9,920 nucleotides of DNA from Myxococcales bacterium (GTDB lineage: Bacteria > Myxococcota > Bradymonadia > UBA7976 > UBA1532), in the NCBI GenBank assembly GCA_020430675.1, contig JAGQJJ010000090.1, positions 1-9,920 on the forward strand, in the 5' to 3' direction. Below the pieces are notes generated by a model. It searched no databases and was not told the DNA's origin. It saw only the letters and a program-made list of their open reading frames with translations. This document shows, piece by piece, positions 1 through 6,886 of this stretch. Numbering within the stretch: the first letter of the stretch is position 1; every line of letters starts with the position of its first letter. The position numbers were made by a program, and so were the translations under genes.

Positions 1-16
1 CATCTTCGAGGCGCAT
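1..16 (-). CDS. Possible start of a minus-strand gene running off the left edge
   Basis: Downstream of the kinase on the minus strand an ATG at 16-14 opens a frame reading M-R-L-E-D before the window ends. A G-rich AGGGGG tract lies 10 bases upstream, which is rather far for a ribosome-binding site. The same frame is open back to the kinase stop, so a GTG at 46-44 is an equally possible start. Only five codons are visible, so neither product nor reality of the gene can be judged. A short GC hairpin (CCCCC/GGGGG arms, about 26-42) lies between the kinase and this ATG and could be a weak terminator, but no T-run follows it. Confidence 0.25.
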
Positions 17-100
17 GACAATTCGTCCCCCTCGTTCGGGGGGCACGACGGTGATGGCGGTTTGCGTCTGGAGCGGAGAGGTGACGGCGCGGCGGCGCGG

Positions 101-1945
101 TCAGAGCTTCTCGTAGCGGGGGTTCTTGCCGTTGGTCTGGGTCGGCGGCGGATCGTTGGTCGCATTTGCCGGCCGCACCGGCCCGCGGCGACGGATGATC
201 GGCTTGTTCTGCGCGGTCAGCGTGCCCTTGACGTCGACCGCCGCTTCGCCGCGCGTCGCCAGGTTGACCTCACGGGTCAGCTCATCAAAGCCGGCCTTCT
301 TGAAGACCAGCTCGACCGGCTCGGCGCTGATCACCGGCTCCCAGGTGAACGGCGTGGTGCCGATCTTCTCTTCGCCGAGGAAGACATCGGCCCCGTCCGG
401 CTCGGAGCCGATCTGCAGCCACGCCGTCGCGGGCGGCGCGGGCTCGATCTGCTTGAGCGCGATCTGCACCTTCTGCTCGGGCAGGCCCTGGCCGTTGAGC
501 GGGTGCTCCTGATCGATATAGCCCTCAAGGCGCAGGCTCAGCGACGCCGAGCGGCCGCGCTGCTGGTCGTATTCGAGCGGCGTCGTGCCCTTGAAGACGC
601 CGTCGGCATACACCTCGGCCCCCGGCGGCACGCTCTCGATGGTGTAGCGAATGCTCTGCGCGTTGATCTGGATGCGTCCCGGGTCGTCTTCGACCTGAGT
701 GATCGGCGTGGCCGTCGGCGGGGGCTCGCGGTTCCACAGGATCACACCGGTGGCGATGCCGAGCAGCACCACCGCCACGCCAATCCAGCGCAGCGCGCGC
801 CCGTTGCCGGCGACCGGCGCCAGCGCCTGTGGCGTGCCCACCGGTGGCACGGTGGCCAGATGCCCCGAGTGCTCGGGCGTGATCTGCCCGTCACCTTCCA
901 TGCCGGGCGGTGTGGCCCGCCCGCCGGCCCGTGGCGCCGAGCCATCTTCGACCAGATCGACCCGATCGCTGGCCCGCATCTGGCCCAGACGGTAGATGCC
1001 CGAGGCCGCGGCGATGTACAGACGGGAGTTGGTGCTTGAGATCTCGCCCAGGTCGAGCTGGATCTGCCGCAGCCGCGTGATCAGGTCATCGGCGGTGCGC
1101 AGACGCCGTGCGCGATCTTTGACCGTGCAGTCACGAATGAGCTGCATGACCGCGTCGTTGACGTCCGCTTCGGGGTTCATCTCGCGGATGTCGGGCATCT
1201 CTTTGCTGGCCTGCGCCATCATCACCGCCATCGGCGTATTGCCGTCGAAGGGCGGTTTTCCGGCCAGCATTTCGAACAGGATGATGCCGAGCGAGTAGAG
1301 ATCCGTGCGGTGATCGACCCGCTGCCCGTGCACCTGCTCGGGGCTCATATAATGGGGCGTGCCGAAGATCGAGCCCGCCAGCGTCAGCGTCTTGCCCTCG
1401 GCGTTGCGGCCGTCACCGCCCACGATCTTGGCGATGCCGAAGTCGAGCACCTTGGCAAAATCGGGGTCGCTGGCGACGTGATCGACCTGAATGTTCTCGG
1501 GCTTCAGGTCGCGGTGCACGATGCCGAGCTGGTGGGCTTCACCCACCGCGCCGGCGACCTGATCCATGATGTGCAAGGCCCGGGGCAGGGCCATGCGCTT
1601 CTCTTTGCGCAGAATCGAGAACAGGCTCTGGCCGCCGAGCAACTCCATCGCCATGAACAGCAAGTCATCTTCGGTCTTGCCGTAGTCGTAGATGGTGATG
1701 GTGTTGGGGTGCCGCAGGCGCGAGATGCTGAGGGCTTCCTGCTGAAAGCGGGCGAGGAGCTGTTCGTCGCTGGCGAGCTGCGTGCGCAGGATCTTGAGGG
1801 CGACGAGGCGGTTCATCGAGACCTGGCGGGCTTCGTAGACCCGCCCCATGCCGCCTTCACCGATCAGACGTGTGATCTCGTACCGGCCGTGATCGATCGT
1901 CCGGCCGATCAACGAGTGCTTGTCGTCGTTCGGCTTGTCGGTCAT
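101..1945 (-). CDS. Membrane-anchored Hanks-type Ser/Thr protein kinase with two PEGA domains
   Basis: This 614-residue protein is a eukaryotic-like kinase expected to phosphorylate Ser/Thr on partner proteins from the inner membrane. The N-terminal kinase domain (about 21-295) looks fully active. It has the Gly-rich loop GEGGMGRV (29-36), the VALK lysine K51, the catalytic loop HRDLKPEN (144-151, D146), DFG (168-170), an SPE triplet in place of APE (201-203), and the structural Asp of TDLYSLG (D215). A Pro/Gly-rich linker leads to one transmembrane helix (about 387-404). Two PEGA repeats follow, seen as PPGAEVYADG...GTTPLEY (about 434-459) and PDGADVFLGE...IGTTPFTW (about 508-535), then a basic, Pro/Asn-rich tail. 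The PEGA part should lie outside the cytoplasmic membrane, so the protein is built like a sensor; its ligand and substrates are unknown. The ATG at 1945 has an AAGG ribosome-binding site 6 bases upstream. Such kinases are abundant in Myxococcota. Confidence 0.95.
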   Translation of the reverse strand: MTDKPNDDKHSLIGRTIDHGRYEITRLIGEGGMGRVYEARQVSMNRLVALKILRTQLASDEQLLARFQQEALSISRLRHPNTITIYDYGKTEDDLLFMAMELLGGQSLFSILRKEKRMALPRALHIMDQVAGAVGEAHQLGIVHRDLKPENIQVDHVASDPDFAKVLDFGIAKIVGGDGRNAEGKTLTLAGSIFGTPHYMSPEQVHGQRVDHRTDLYSLGIILFEMLAGKPPFDGNTPMAVMMAQASKEMPDIREMNPEADVNDAVMQLIRDCTVKDRARRLRTADDLITRLRQIQLDLGEISSTNSRLYIAAASGIYRLGQMRASDRVDLVEDGSAPRAGGRATPPGMEGDGQITPEHSGHLATVPPVGTPQALAPVAGNGRALRWIGVAVVLLGIATGVILWNREPPPTATPITQVEDDPGRIQINAQSIRYTIESVPPGAEVYADGVFKGTTPLEYDQQRGRSASLSLRLEGYIDQEHPLNGQGLPEQKVQIALKQIEPAPPATAWLQIGSEPDGADVFLGEEKIGTTPFTWEPVISAEPVELVFKKAGFDELTREVNLATRGEAAVDVKGTLTAQNKPIIRRRGPVRPANATNDPPPTQTNGKNPRYEKL

Positions 1946-1959
1946 TCCCCGCCTTAAAT

Positions 1960-2033
1960 CGACCGGTCGCGCGCTGACCGATCAGTCCCGGCACACCGCC
2001 GGAATCCTAGCACAGCCCGCGCACACCGAACAA
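1960..2033 (-). promoter_or_regulatory. Candidate kinase promoter with inverted repeats in the leader
   Basis: Reading the minus strand toward the kinase, a TTGTTC (2033-2028) is followed after 18 bases by TAGGAT (2009-2004), preceded by TGC as in extended -10 sigma-70 promoters. The -35 match is poor and the -10 fair. A perfect hairpin CCGGC-ACACC-GCCGG (1988-2002) lies at the predicted transcription start. A 12-bp near-palindrome GACCGATCAGTC (1976-1987) and a perfect 10-bp palindrome CGACCGGTCG (1960-1969) follow. They could be operators for a dimeric regulator, leader RNA structure, or the weak terminator of yacG. This is motif reading only. Confidence 0.35.
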
Positions 2034-2053
2034 AGTAACGATTGTGCACGAGG

Positions 2054-2242
2054 TCACGATTCGCTGTCAGGGCGACGCCCTGTCGACGGCCCGCCGAAGA
2101 GCGGCGTCGAGATGATGTAGTCGCCGCCCAACCAGCGCGAGAGGTCGATTTGACGGCACCGTTCGCTGCAGAACGGGAACGCCTGGTTCTCGTTTCGCGG
2201 CGCGACCGGCGTGTTGCATTGCGGACAGCGGTGCACGCTCAT
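2054..2242 (-). CDS. yacG: DNA gyrase inhibitor YacG, zinc-binding
   Basis: This small protein of 62 residues matches YacG, which in Escherichia coli (65 residues) binds GyrB and blocks DNA binding by gyrase. The zinc knuckle is complete: C6-P-Q-C9 and C25-S-E-R-C29, with the family spacing of 15 residues between the pairs. The conserved segment after the last Cys ([15 protein letters not shown], 30-44) corresponds to the family's C-x-x-I-D-L-G-x-W signature. The chosen ATG at 2242 has GGAG six bases upstream; a longer frame exists upstream but would be Arg/Pro-rich shadow sequence. The ATG overlaps the stop of the upstream membrane-protein gene as ATGA, suggesting translational coupling. In gammaproteobacteria yacG usually sits by coaE, which is not seen here. 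Confidence 0.88.
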   Translation of the reverse strand: MSVHRCPQCNTPVAPRNENQAFPFCSERCRQIDLSRWLGGDYIISTPLFGGPSTGRRPDSES

Positions 2243-3159
2243 GACACGCTCCGATGCAAGTCGCGGCCGCCCTGAATCACCCGGAGCCGCGGGCGGCGCA
2301 CGCGGCGTTCGAGGAAGTAGAGCTGCACGCGATCGATGAGCAGCCGCGGCCGCCAAAGGCCGCTGATCAGCAACAGCGCCAGCCCGATCGCTGCGCCGCT
2401 CATCAGCCCTGCGATGCGCCCGTTGAGGGTGAAGTCGAGCACGCTGATCACCGCGAGCACCCAAACCAGCTTGTTTGCTTCGATGTTCAGGAGGGCGATC
2501 CGGTTGCGCCCCATCATCAGACACCACACCGTGATCAGGCCGTCGGCCAGGGCGCTGACGCCGTTGAGCGGCGCCATGGCGTCGCCGAACGCTGCGGCGA
2601 GGCCGGCGGGCCAGAGCCAGATGAGCAGCGCGCCGAGCGCGTTGGTGCCGAGCGCCACCCAGGTGCAGAAGAGGAGCAGCCGCCGCGCGCCCCAGCGGCG
2701 CTCGACGATCGTGGCGAAGAAGCCGACCAGCGCCGCTTCGTAGACCAGCCCGAAGCCGCGGCCGGGCAGCAGCAGGCCCTCGATGACCAGCAGCCCCGCC
2801 ACCGCGCCGCCGCCATAGGCGAGCACGTCATTGCGCCGTGTGGCCCAGAGGGCGCGAAGCTGCTGCGGGTAGATCAGCACGATCACCGCGACGAAGATGA
2901 GCAGCCCGAACAGCGCGCGGGGCACGGCGACCAGCGAATTGAGCAGCAGCGCGGTCAGGTGCAGGTCGGGCCAGGTGCGCGGTCCGATGACCAGCCAGCC
3001 GGCCAGGTCGGTGACGTACGCATGCAGCACCGTGGCGGCAACCACGCCGCCGACCAGCCAGGCCGTACCGCGGCCCGGACGGACCGACAGACCGCCGGGT
3101 CGGCGGCCGCGGGGCCGTTGGCCGGCGCGGACGCTGCGCAGTCCTGCCACGGGGGCCAT
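2239..3159 (-). CDS. Polytopic membrane protein with degenerate rhomboid-like core
   Basis: This 306-residue integral membrane protein has about seven or eight hydrophobic segments (roughly 34-58, 67-97, 113-132, 136-153, 160-184, 200-216, 229-245, 249-268), an Arg-rich N-terminus and a basic tail. The stretch [22 protein letters not shown] (about 136-157) and the following LLLF...GT resemble rhomboid TM2-TM3, NGVSALADG (199-207) resembles the GxSG serine loop, and [12 protein letters not shown] (248-259) resembles the TM6 HxxGxxxG motif. Aligned this way S202 is kept, but the catalytic His position is R248 and the TM2 His/Asn positions are not conserved, so it would be a non-proteolytic rhomboid-like protein. 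This is a motif-level inference and homology could be spurious. The start is uncertain: the ATG at 3159 has GAAGG directly abutting it, whereas the GTG at 3150 has the same GAAGG nine bases upstream and may be the real start. It is coupled to yacG by a 4-base overlap. Confidence 0.75.
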   Translation of the reverse strand: MAPVAGLRSVRAGQRPRGRRPGGLSVRPGRGTAWLVGGVVAATVLHAYVTDLAGWLVIGPRTWPDLHLTALLLNSLVAVPRALFGLLIFVAVIVLIYPQQLRALWATRRNDVLAYGGGAVAGLLVIEGLLLPGRGFGLVYEAALVGFFATIVERRWGARRLLLFCTWVALGTNALGALLIWLWPAGLAAAFGDAMAPLNGVSALADGLITVWCLMMGRNRIALLNIEANKLVWVLAVISVLDFTLNGRIAGLMSGAAIGLALLLISGLWRPRLLIDRVQLYFLERRVRRPRLRVIQGGRDLHRSVS

Positions 3160-3227
3160 CCTTCAAAGCGTCGGGGGTGAAGCCGACCGCCACGCGATGC
3201 GCAACGGCGCTGCCATTCAGGTCTCAC

Positions 3228-3248
3228 CCGGCCGCCGGCAGCGGCCGG
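3228..3248. repeat. GC-rich inverted repeat (8-bp arms)
   Basis: A perfect inverted repeat has arms CCGGCCGC (3228-3235) and GCGGCCGG (3241-3248) around a 5-base loop. It lies between the acidic-protein gene and the membrane-protein gene, about 20 bases past a stronger terminator-like hairpin. It could be leader structure for the membrane-protein/yacG transcript, a second terminator element without a T-run, or simply chance in very GC-rich DNA. Confidence 0.4.
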
Positions 3249-3268
3249 TGCGCCCGGCGTTCGAAGTC

Positions 3269-3295
3269 AAACCCCGCCGAGCATCTCTCGGCGGG
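3269..3295 (-). terminator. Likely intrinsic terminator after the acidic-protein gene
   Basis: A perfect 9-bp stem CCCGCCGAG/CTCGGCGGG (3273-3281 and 3287-3295) encloses a 5-base loop and starts 10 bases past the stop codon of the acidic-protein gene. On the minus strand it is followed by GTTTGACTT, a short and interrupted T tract. Position and stem strength fit a terminator; the weak T tract lowers certainty. It would separate the acidic-protein gene from the membrane-protein/yacG pair. Confidence 0.6.
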
Positions 3296-3305
3296 CGACC
3301 GCGAA

Positions 3306-3575
3306 TCAGACGGTGCGGCCCTTGCGCGTCTCGTAGACGAAGTCGATCAGATCGCCCTCGCGGAAGGTCATCTTGACCCGCCCGTCGGTGCGCTCGACCG
3401 TGATCGAGGTGTGATCCTCGGTGCTCCAGTCCTTGGCGAGCGCGATCGCCTCTTCCCGACCTTCGATCGTGCGCTCTTCGAGCTTGTTCGACACCAGATA
3501 CGTCAGGATGTGATCGTCGTCGTCGTCTTCGATCGGGCCGTCGTGATCGTCTTCGTGCTCGTAATTCTCTTGCAT
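3306..3575 (-). CDS. Small highly acidic protein of unknown function
   Basis: I do not recognise this 89-residue protein. Its N-terminus is strikingly acidic and His-containing: YEHEDDHDGPIEDDDDDH occupies residues 5-22. The rest (about 23-85) reads as a small mixed fold with a strand, an amphipathic helix rich in Glu/Ala (about 41-49), and strands in ITVERTDGRVKMTF and LIDFVYETR. There is no signal peptide, membrane segment or Cys. The acidic/His patch could bind divalent metal or a basic partner, but nothing proves this. The ATG at 3575 is preferred because GAGG lies 5 bases upstream; a TTG at 3599 would add eight residues but lacks a good site. It is followed by a strong hairpin and lies in the same direction as the M32 gene, about 100 bases away, so it probably has its own promoter. 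Confidence 0.75.
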   Translation of the reverse strand: MQENYEHEDDHDGPIEDDDDDHILTYLVSNKLEERTIEGREEAIALAKDWSTEDHTSITVERTDGRVKMTFREGDLIDFVYETRKGRTV

Positions 3576-3627
3576 CAGTCCCTCGTCAGGCCACGCCAAA
3601 GGGCGCAGCGGTGCAACTTGGCGCCGG

Positions 3628-3657
3628 TTTGTAGATCAAGCCGACCCGCGAAGACAA
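3628..3657 (-). promoter_or_regulatory. Weak candidate promoter for the acidic-protein gene
   Basis: On the minus strand TTGTCT (3657-3652) and TACAAA (3633-3628) are separated by 18 bases and lie some 50 bases upstream of the preferred ATG. Each hexamer matches the sigma-70 consensus only partly. It is offered because the gap between the M32 stop and this gene is otherwise unexplained; read-through from the M32 gene is the alternative. Confidence 0.25.
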
Positions 3658-3675
3658 GCCTTTATGACGACGCGG

Positions 3676-5166
3676 TCAAGTGTCGAGGTAGCGGCGGCTG
3701 AGGTGCCGGCGGAAGGCGGCCGCGTCGAGGGGTCGGCCGGTGGCCCGCGTCAGCAGCGCATCGGTGTCGTCGTGGCTGCCCCACTCGTGCACGTTGCGGC
3801 GCAGCCAGCCGACCAGCGGGCGGAAGTCGCCGCGCGCGATGCCGGCGAGCAGGTCGGGCTCGTTGTCGACCGCGGCGGCAAAGAGCTGCGCGGCGATCAT
3901 GGCGCCCAGCGTATAGGTCGGGAAGTAGCCGAACGCGCCGTCCATCCAGTGGATGTCCTGCATGACGCCGTCGCGGTTGTCGGTCGGCGCGATGCCGACC
4001 AGCGCTTTCATGCTCTCGGCCCAGGCGTCGGGCAGGTCGGCGATCTCAAGCGTGCCGCCGATCAGCGCCTTCTCGAGGCGGTAGCGCAGAATGACATGGG
4101 CCGGGTAGGTGACCTCATCGGCGTCGACCCGGATCAGCCCGCGCTCGACGCGCGTCTGCCAGCGGTGCAGGTTCTCGGTCTCCCACGCGGGGCCGCTGCC
4201 GCCGAAGGCTTCGCGCAGCAGTGGGCCGGCAAACTCGAAGAAGGCGGGCGTGCGGCAGGCCTGCATCTCGATGAGCAGCGACTGGCTCTCGTGCATCGCC
4301 ATGCTGCTGACGCGCCCCACGGGCTGGTAGCGCCATTTTGCCGGCAGGCCGCGCTCGTACATGGCGTGGCCGGTCTCGTGGATGAGACCCATCATGCTGG
4401 AGCCGAAGTCGGCGGCGTCGTAGCGGGTGGTGATGCGCACGTCGTCGGGGGCGCCACCGCAGAATGGGTGATGGCTGATGTCGACGCGCCCGTGCGTGGG
4501 GTCGAAGCCGATGGCCTCGATGATGCGCCGGCCGACCGCGGCCTGGACCTCGGTCGGGAACGGGCCGGCCGGCACCTGGAAGGGGCGGTGGCGGGCCTGG
4601 TGTTCGATGACCTCGTCGATCAGCTTCGGCAGCGTCTCGGCCAGCGGGTCGAACAGGGCGTCGACGCGGGCCTGGTTGCTGCCCGGATCATGCAGGTCGA
4701 GCAGCGCGTCGTAGGGCGTGGCGACGCCGAGCGCCTCGGCCTTGTGGCCGGCCTCTTCGCGCACCAGGCGCAGCACCTCGGTGAGCAGGGGAGAAAGCGT
4801 CTTGAAGTCATCGGCCTTGCGGGCGGTGCGCCAGGTCATCTCGCAGCGGGCGCAGGCGCGACTCAGCGCCTCGACCAGCTCGGCGGGCACCGCGGTGGCG
4901 TGCAGCCAGGCGCGCCGCATCAGGCGCACGTTGGCGCGCTCCCAATCGCTCAGCCCGCCTTCATCGAGGTCGGCGAGCCACTCGGCGATGCGCGGGTCGG
5001 TGGCCAGCTCGTGGCTGATCACGCGCAGCGCGGCGATCTGCTCGGTGCGGGCCTCGGCGCCGCCAGCGGGCATCATTACGGCCATGTCCCAATGCAGCAC
5101 GCCCAGCGCGTCATCGACGCGGGCGATGCGCCCGTACTGCTTGAGGAGGGCCTCATGGCTTTTCAT
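3676..5166 (-). CDS. M32-family metallocarboxypeptidase (carboxypeptidase Taq type)
   Basis: This cytosolic zinc/cobalt-type metallopeptidase removes C-terminal residues from peptides and probably serves in peptide turnover. At 496 residues it is the normal length for the family. The active site is complete: HETGH (263-267) supplies two metal-binding His and the catalytic Glu, and E293 of the HESQS motif lies 26 residues after the second His, as expected for the third ligand. Other M32 signatures are present: HHPFCGG (232-238), the RVDADEVTYPAH...LRYRLEKALI block (about 346-368), and GYFPTYTLG (413-421). No signal peptide is seen. The ATG at 5166 has GGAG six bases upstream. It is transcribed divergently from the TPR-protein gene. 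Nothing points to a specialised role in this locus. Confidence 0.96.
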   Translation of the reverse strand: MKSHEALLKQYGRIARVDDALGVLHWDMAVMMPAGGAEARTEQIAALRVISHELATDPRIAEWLADLDEGGLSDWERANVRLMRRAWLHATAVPAELVEALSRACARCEMTWRTARKADDFKTLSPLLTEVLRLVREEAGHKAEALGVATPYDALLDLHDPGSNQARVDALFDPLAETLPKLIDEVIEHQARHRPFQVPAGPFPTEVQAAVGRRIIEAIGFDPTHGRVDISHHPFCGGAPDDVRITTRYDAADFGSSMMGLIHETGHAMYERGLPAKWRYQPVGRVSSMAMHESQSLLIEMQACRTPAFFEFAGPLLREAFGGSGPAWETENLHRWQTRVERGLIRVDADEVTYPAHVILRYRLEKALIGGTLEIADLPDAWAESMKALVGIAPTDNRDGVMQDIHWMDGAFGYFPTYTLGAMIAAQLFAAAVDNEPDLLAGIARGDFRPLVGWLRRNVHEWGSHDDTDALLTRATGRPLDAAAFRRHLSRRYLDT

Positions 5167-5216
5167 GGTCGGCTCCGCACTTTGTTGGCCGTCGGAGCGT
5201 ACCGCTGCGGCCCCGG

Positions 5217-5291
5217 TGATGTCACCCTCTGCGACAACAGGTTTGCGAGGTTGCCTCGATTGACGCTAACTCTTTGACGTGACCCTCTGCG
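5217..5291. promoter_or_regulatory. Two 17-bp direct repeats in the divergent intergenic region
   Basis: TGATGTCACCCTCTGCG (5217-5233) and TGACGTGACCCTCTGCG (5275-5291) match at 15 of 17 positions and are 58 bp apart. They lie between the divergent M32 and TPR-protein genes (gap 5167-5315). The left copy is embedded in the near-palindrome GGTGA-TG-TCACC (5215-5226). A small CGAGG-TTG-CCTCG hairpin (5246-5258) and two TTGACG hexamers (5260-5265, 5274-5279) lie between or within them, but no convincing -10 box pairs with either. Paired binding sites for a regulator of one or both genes are the simplest reading; it is not proven. Confidence 0.4.
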
Positions 5292-5315
5292 CCCTGTGCC
5301 TCCAGGATTGACCTC

Positions 5316-6770
5316 ATGTCGGACGATCAGCGTGACCTGCGGCTCACCGGAGCCGATCTGCATGAACGCTTCGAGCGTTTTCTCGCCGATGGCCAGGCAG
5401 GCGCGGGGGTCGCCGCCTTCGAGCAGATCTGCGCCCAGAACCCCCGCTGGGGGCTGGCCCACGATCTGCTCGGCCAGCTTCGCGAGGCCGCCGCGCAGAT
5501 GGAGGCGGCCTACGAAGCCTACCGCGCGGGCATGAACATCGGGCTGCGCAGCCGGCGGATGAGCCGGCAGCTCAAGGCCGATCTGGTGCTCAAGGTGATC
5601 GAGTTCTGCCTGTCGCGCGACTGGCACGAGCGGGCGATGAGCCACCTCGACGCGCTCGAAGAACTGGCGCCGCATCATCCGCTGGTGGCGCAGCTTCGCG
5701 GCGCCGACAAGCGCGAGGCCGAGGCGCATGTGGCCGATCACATGAGCCGTCGCCAGCGCGCGCAGGCCTGGGTGCACGAGGCGCGCAGCCGCTTCGAGGC
5801 GCGCGATTATCTGGCGGCGCGCGACCTGTACCTCAAGGCCTTGGCCACCGACGAGCGCAGCACCAACGCCTATATCTTCCTGACGCGCACCTTCGAGCAT
5901 CTGGGCGGGCAGGCGCTCAACGAGGGCGTGGCCTATTTCGAGGATCTGGTGCGCCGCCGGCCCAATTGGGGGCTGGGTTTCAACCTGCTCGGGCAGCTTC
6001 ACGCGGCGGCCGGCAGCGATGAAGAGGCGTATCAGGCGCTGGTGCGTGGGGCGGACCTCAGCGACACGAGCCCGACGCTCGACGCGCGGCGCAAGGCCGA
6101 GTTGCGCGCCGATCTGGTGCGCTTCTGCGAGGCGCGTACCTGGCCCGAGCGCTCGCAGGCACAACGCGAGCGGCTGCGCGCCCTGGCGCCGGCCCATCCG
6201 CTGGCGGCCAGCGCGACATTGTTGCCAGGCATCGACGACAGCGACGATCCCGAACGTGTGCTGCAGGCGGCGCGCGCGGCCTCGCAGATCGGGCAATGGG
6301 TGCAGGCGGCGCGTTATTACCAGGGCGCGATTCAGCGGCATCCCCGGCTGCGCGTGGCTTACTCGGAGCTGGCCGCGGTCTATCTGCAGATGGGGGCGAC
6401 GGGCCGGGCGCAGGGCCTGCGGTTCTTCGGGCGGCTGGTCGAGATGTCGCCGAAGTGGGGGCTGGTCTGGCGGCTGCTCGGGCAGCTGCACGCCGCCTCG
6501 GGCGACGACGACGCGGCCTATCGCGCGCTGCGCGAGGCGACGCTGCTCGGCGTGGCTTCGACGCGGCTGCCGTCGGCGGTCAAGATCGACCACCTGATGG
6601 AGCTGGTCACGTTCTGCTCCGAGCGGCAATGGTTCAACCGCGCGCTTGAGCACGTGAAGCTGGTGCTGGAGCTGCAGCCCGACAACGGGCCGGCGCGCTC
6701 GCTGCTGGCCGTGCTGACCGCGCGCGGCGCGCCCGAGCGGCTGGAAGAGGACTCGCAGGCCGAGTTCTGA
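5316..6770 (+). CDS. TPR-type protein made of three long homologous modules
   Basis: This 484-residue, all-helical protein is a probable TPR scaffold that mediates protein-protein contacts in the cytoplasm; no signal peptide, membrane helix or enzymatic motif is visible. It has a clear internal triplication. Each module carries a P-x-W-G-L motif (43-47, 216-220, 379-383), then LLGQL eight residues later (51, 224, 387), then an F-C pair whose Cys is exactly 55 residues after the Pro (98, 271, 434). Module periods are 173 and 163 residues, the difference falling in the linker after module one. TPR-like pairs such as DYLAARDLYLKALATDE (164-180) and QWVQAARYYQGAIQRHP (327-343) precede the later W-G-L motifs. 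The ATG at 5316 has AGGA eight bases upstream. Its partner is unknown; it diverges from the M32 gene and precedes the lipoprotein gene with a 116-bp gap. Confidence 0.9.
   Translation: MSDDQRDLRLTGADLHERFERFLADGQAGAGVAAFEQICAQNPRWGLAHDLLGQLREAAAQMEAAYEAYRAGMNIGLRSRRMSRQLKADLVLKVIEFCLSRDWHERAMSHLDALEELAPHHPLVAQLRGADKREAEAHVADHMSRRQRAQAWVHEARSRFEARDYLAARDLYLKALATDERSTNAYIFLTRTFEHLGGQALNEGVAYFEDLVRRRPNWGLGFNLLGQLHAAAGSDEEAYQALVRGADLSDTSPTLDARRKAELRADLVRFCEARTWPERSQAQRERLRALAPAHPLAASATLLPGIDDSDDPERVLQAARAASQIGQWVQAARYYQGAIQRHPRLRVAYSELAAVYLQMGATGRAQGLRFFGRLVEMSPKWGLVWRLLGQLHAASGDDDAAYRALREATLLGVASTRLPSAVKIDHLMELVTFCSERQWFNRALEHVKLVLELQPDNGPARSLLAVLTARGAPERLEEDSQAEF
5442..6617 (+). repeat. Coding triplication anchored by P-x-W-G-L motifs
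   Basis: Three copies of a coding module begin their conserved cores at 5442, 5961 and 6450 (codons for Pro of P-x-W-G-L) and end their cores at the Cys codons near 5607, 6126 and 6615. The Pro-to-Cys distance is 55 codons in all three without an indel, while sequence between cores is more divergent. Ancient in-gene duplication is the natural explanation; copies two and three are more alike (GQLHAA, AY-ALxxA) than either is to copy one. Confidence 0.8.
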
Positions 6771-6886
6771 ACTCGACCGGCGACCTGTCGGTCACGCCCC
6801 TGCATCGGTGCAATCGCCGATTTGCGCGCACGGGCTATGTGATACACGCTCCTAGTGTCGGCCGAATGCTCTGGCAGGAGGTGCCC
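6771..6886 (+). other. Intergenic gap with a weak hairpin
   Basis: A stem formed by GACCGGC (6775-6781) and GTCGGTC (6787-6793), with one G-T pair and a 5-base loop, begins 5 bases after the TPR-protein stop. No T-run follows, so it is at most a weak terminator. I see no convincing -35/-10 pair before the lipoprotein gene, so co-transcription with the TPR gene is possible. The AGGAGG at 6876-6881 is the lipoprotein's ribosome-binding site. Confidence 0.35.

Noticed and set aside
2243..2527. N-terminal extension of yacG
   Set aside because: The upstream frame encodes Arg/Pro/Ala-rich shadow sequence inside the membrane-protein gene, and the ATG at 2242 has a good ribosome-binding site and gives the normal family length.
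2254..3180. A 308-codon plus-strand frame opposite the membrane-protein gene
   Set aside because: It is full of Gln, His, Arg and Pro, typical of the antisense of hydrophobic coding sequence; the opposite strand gives coherent membrane helices.
3664..5277. A 537-codon plus-strand open frame across the M32 gene
   Set aside because: It is the complement of a complete M32 peptidase with all active-site motifs; its own sequence has no recognisable domain.
5163..6653. A 496-codon open frame antisense to the TPR-protein gene
   Set aside because: It is Arg/Gln/His/Pro-rich without motifs and opposes a gene with clear repeats and a good ribosome-binding site; long antisense frames are expected in DNA this GC-rich.
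6839..6886. GTG start 16 codons upstream for the lipoprotein
   Set aside because: It would bury the signal peptide behind extra residues and lacks a ribosome-binding site, whereas the ATG at 6887 has AGGAGG at ideal spacing.
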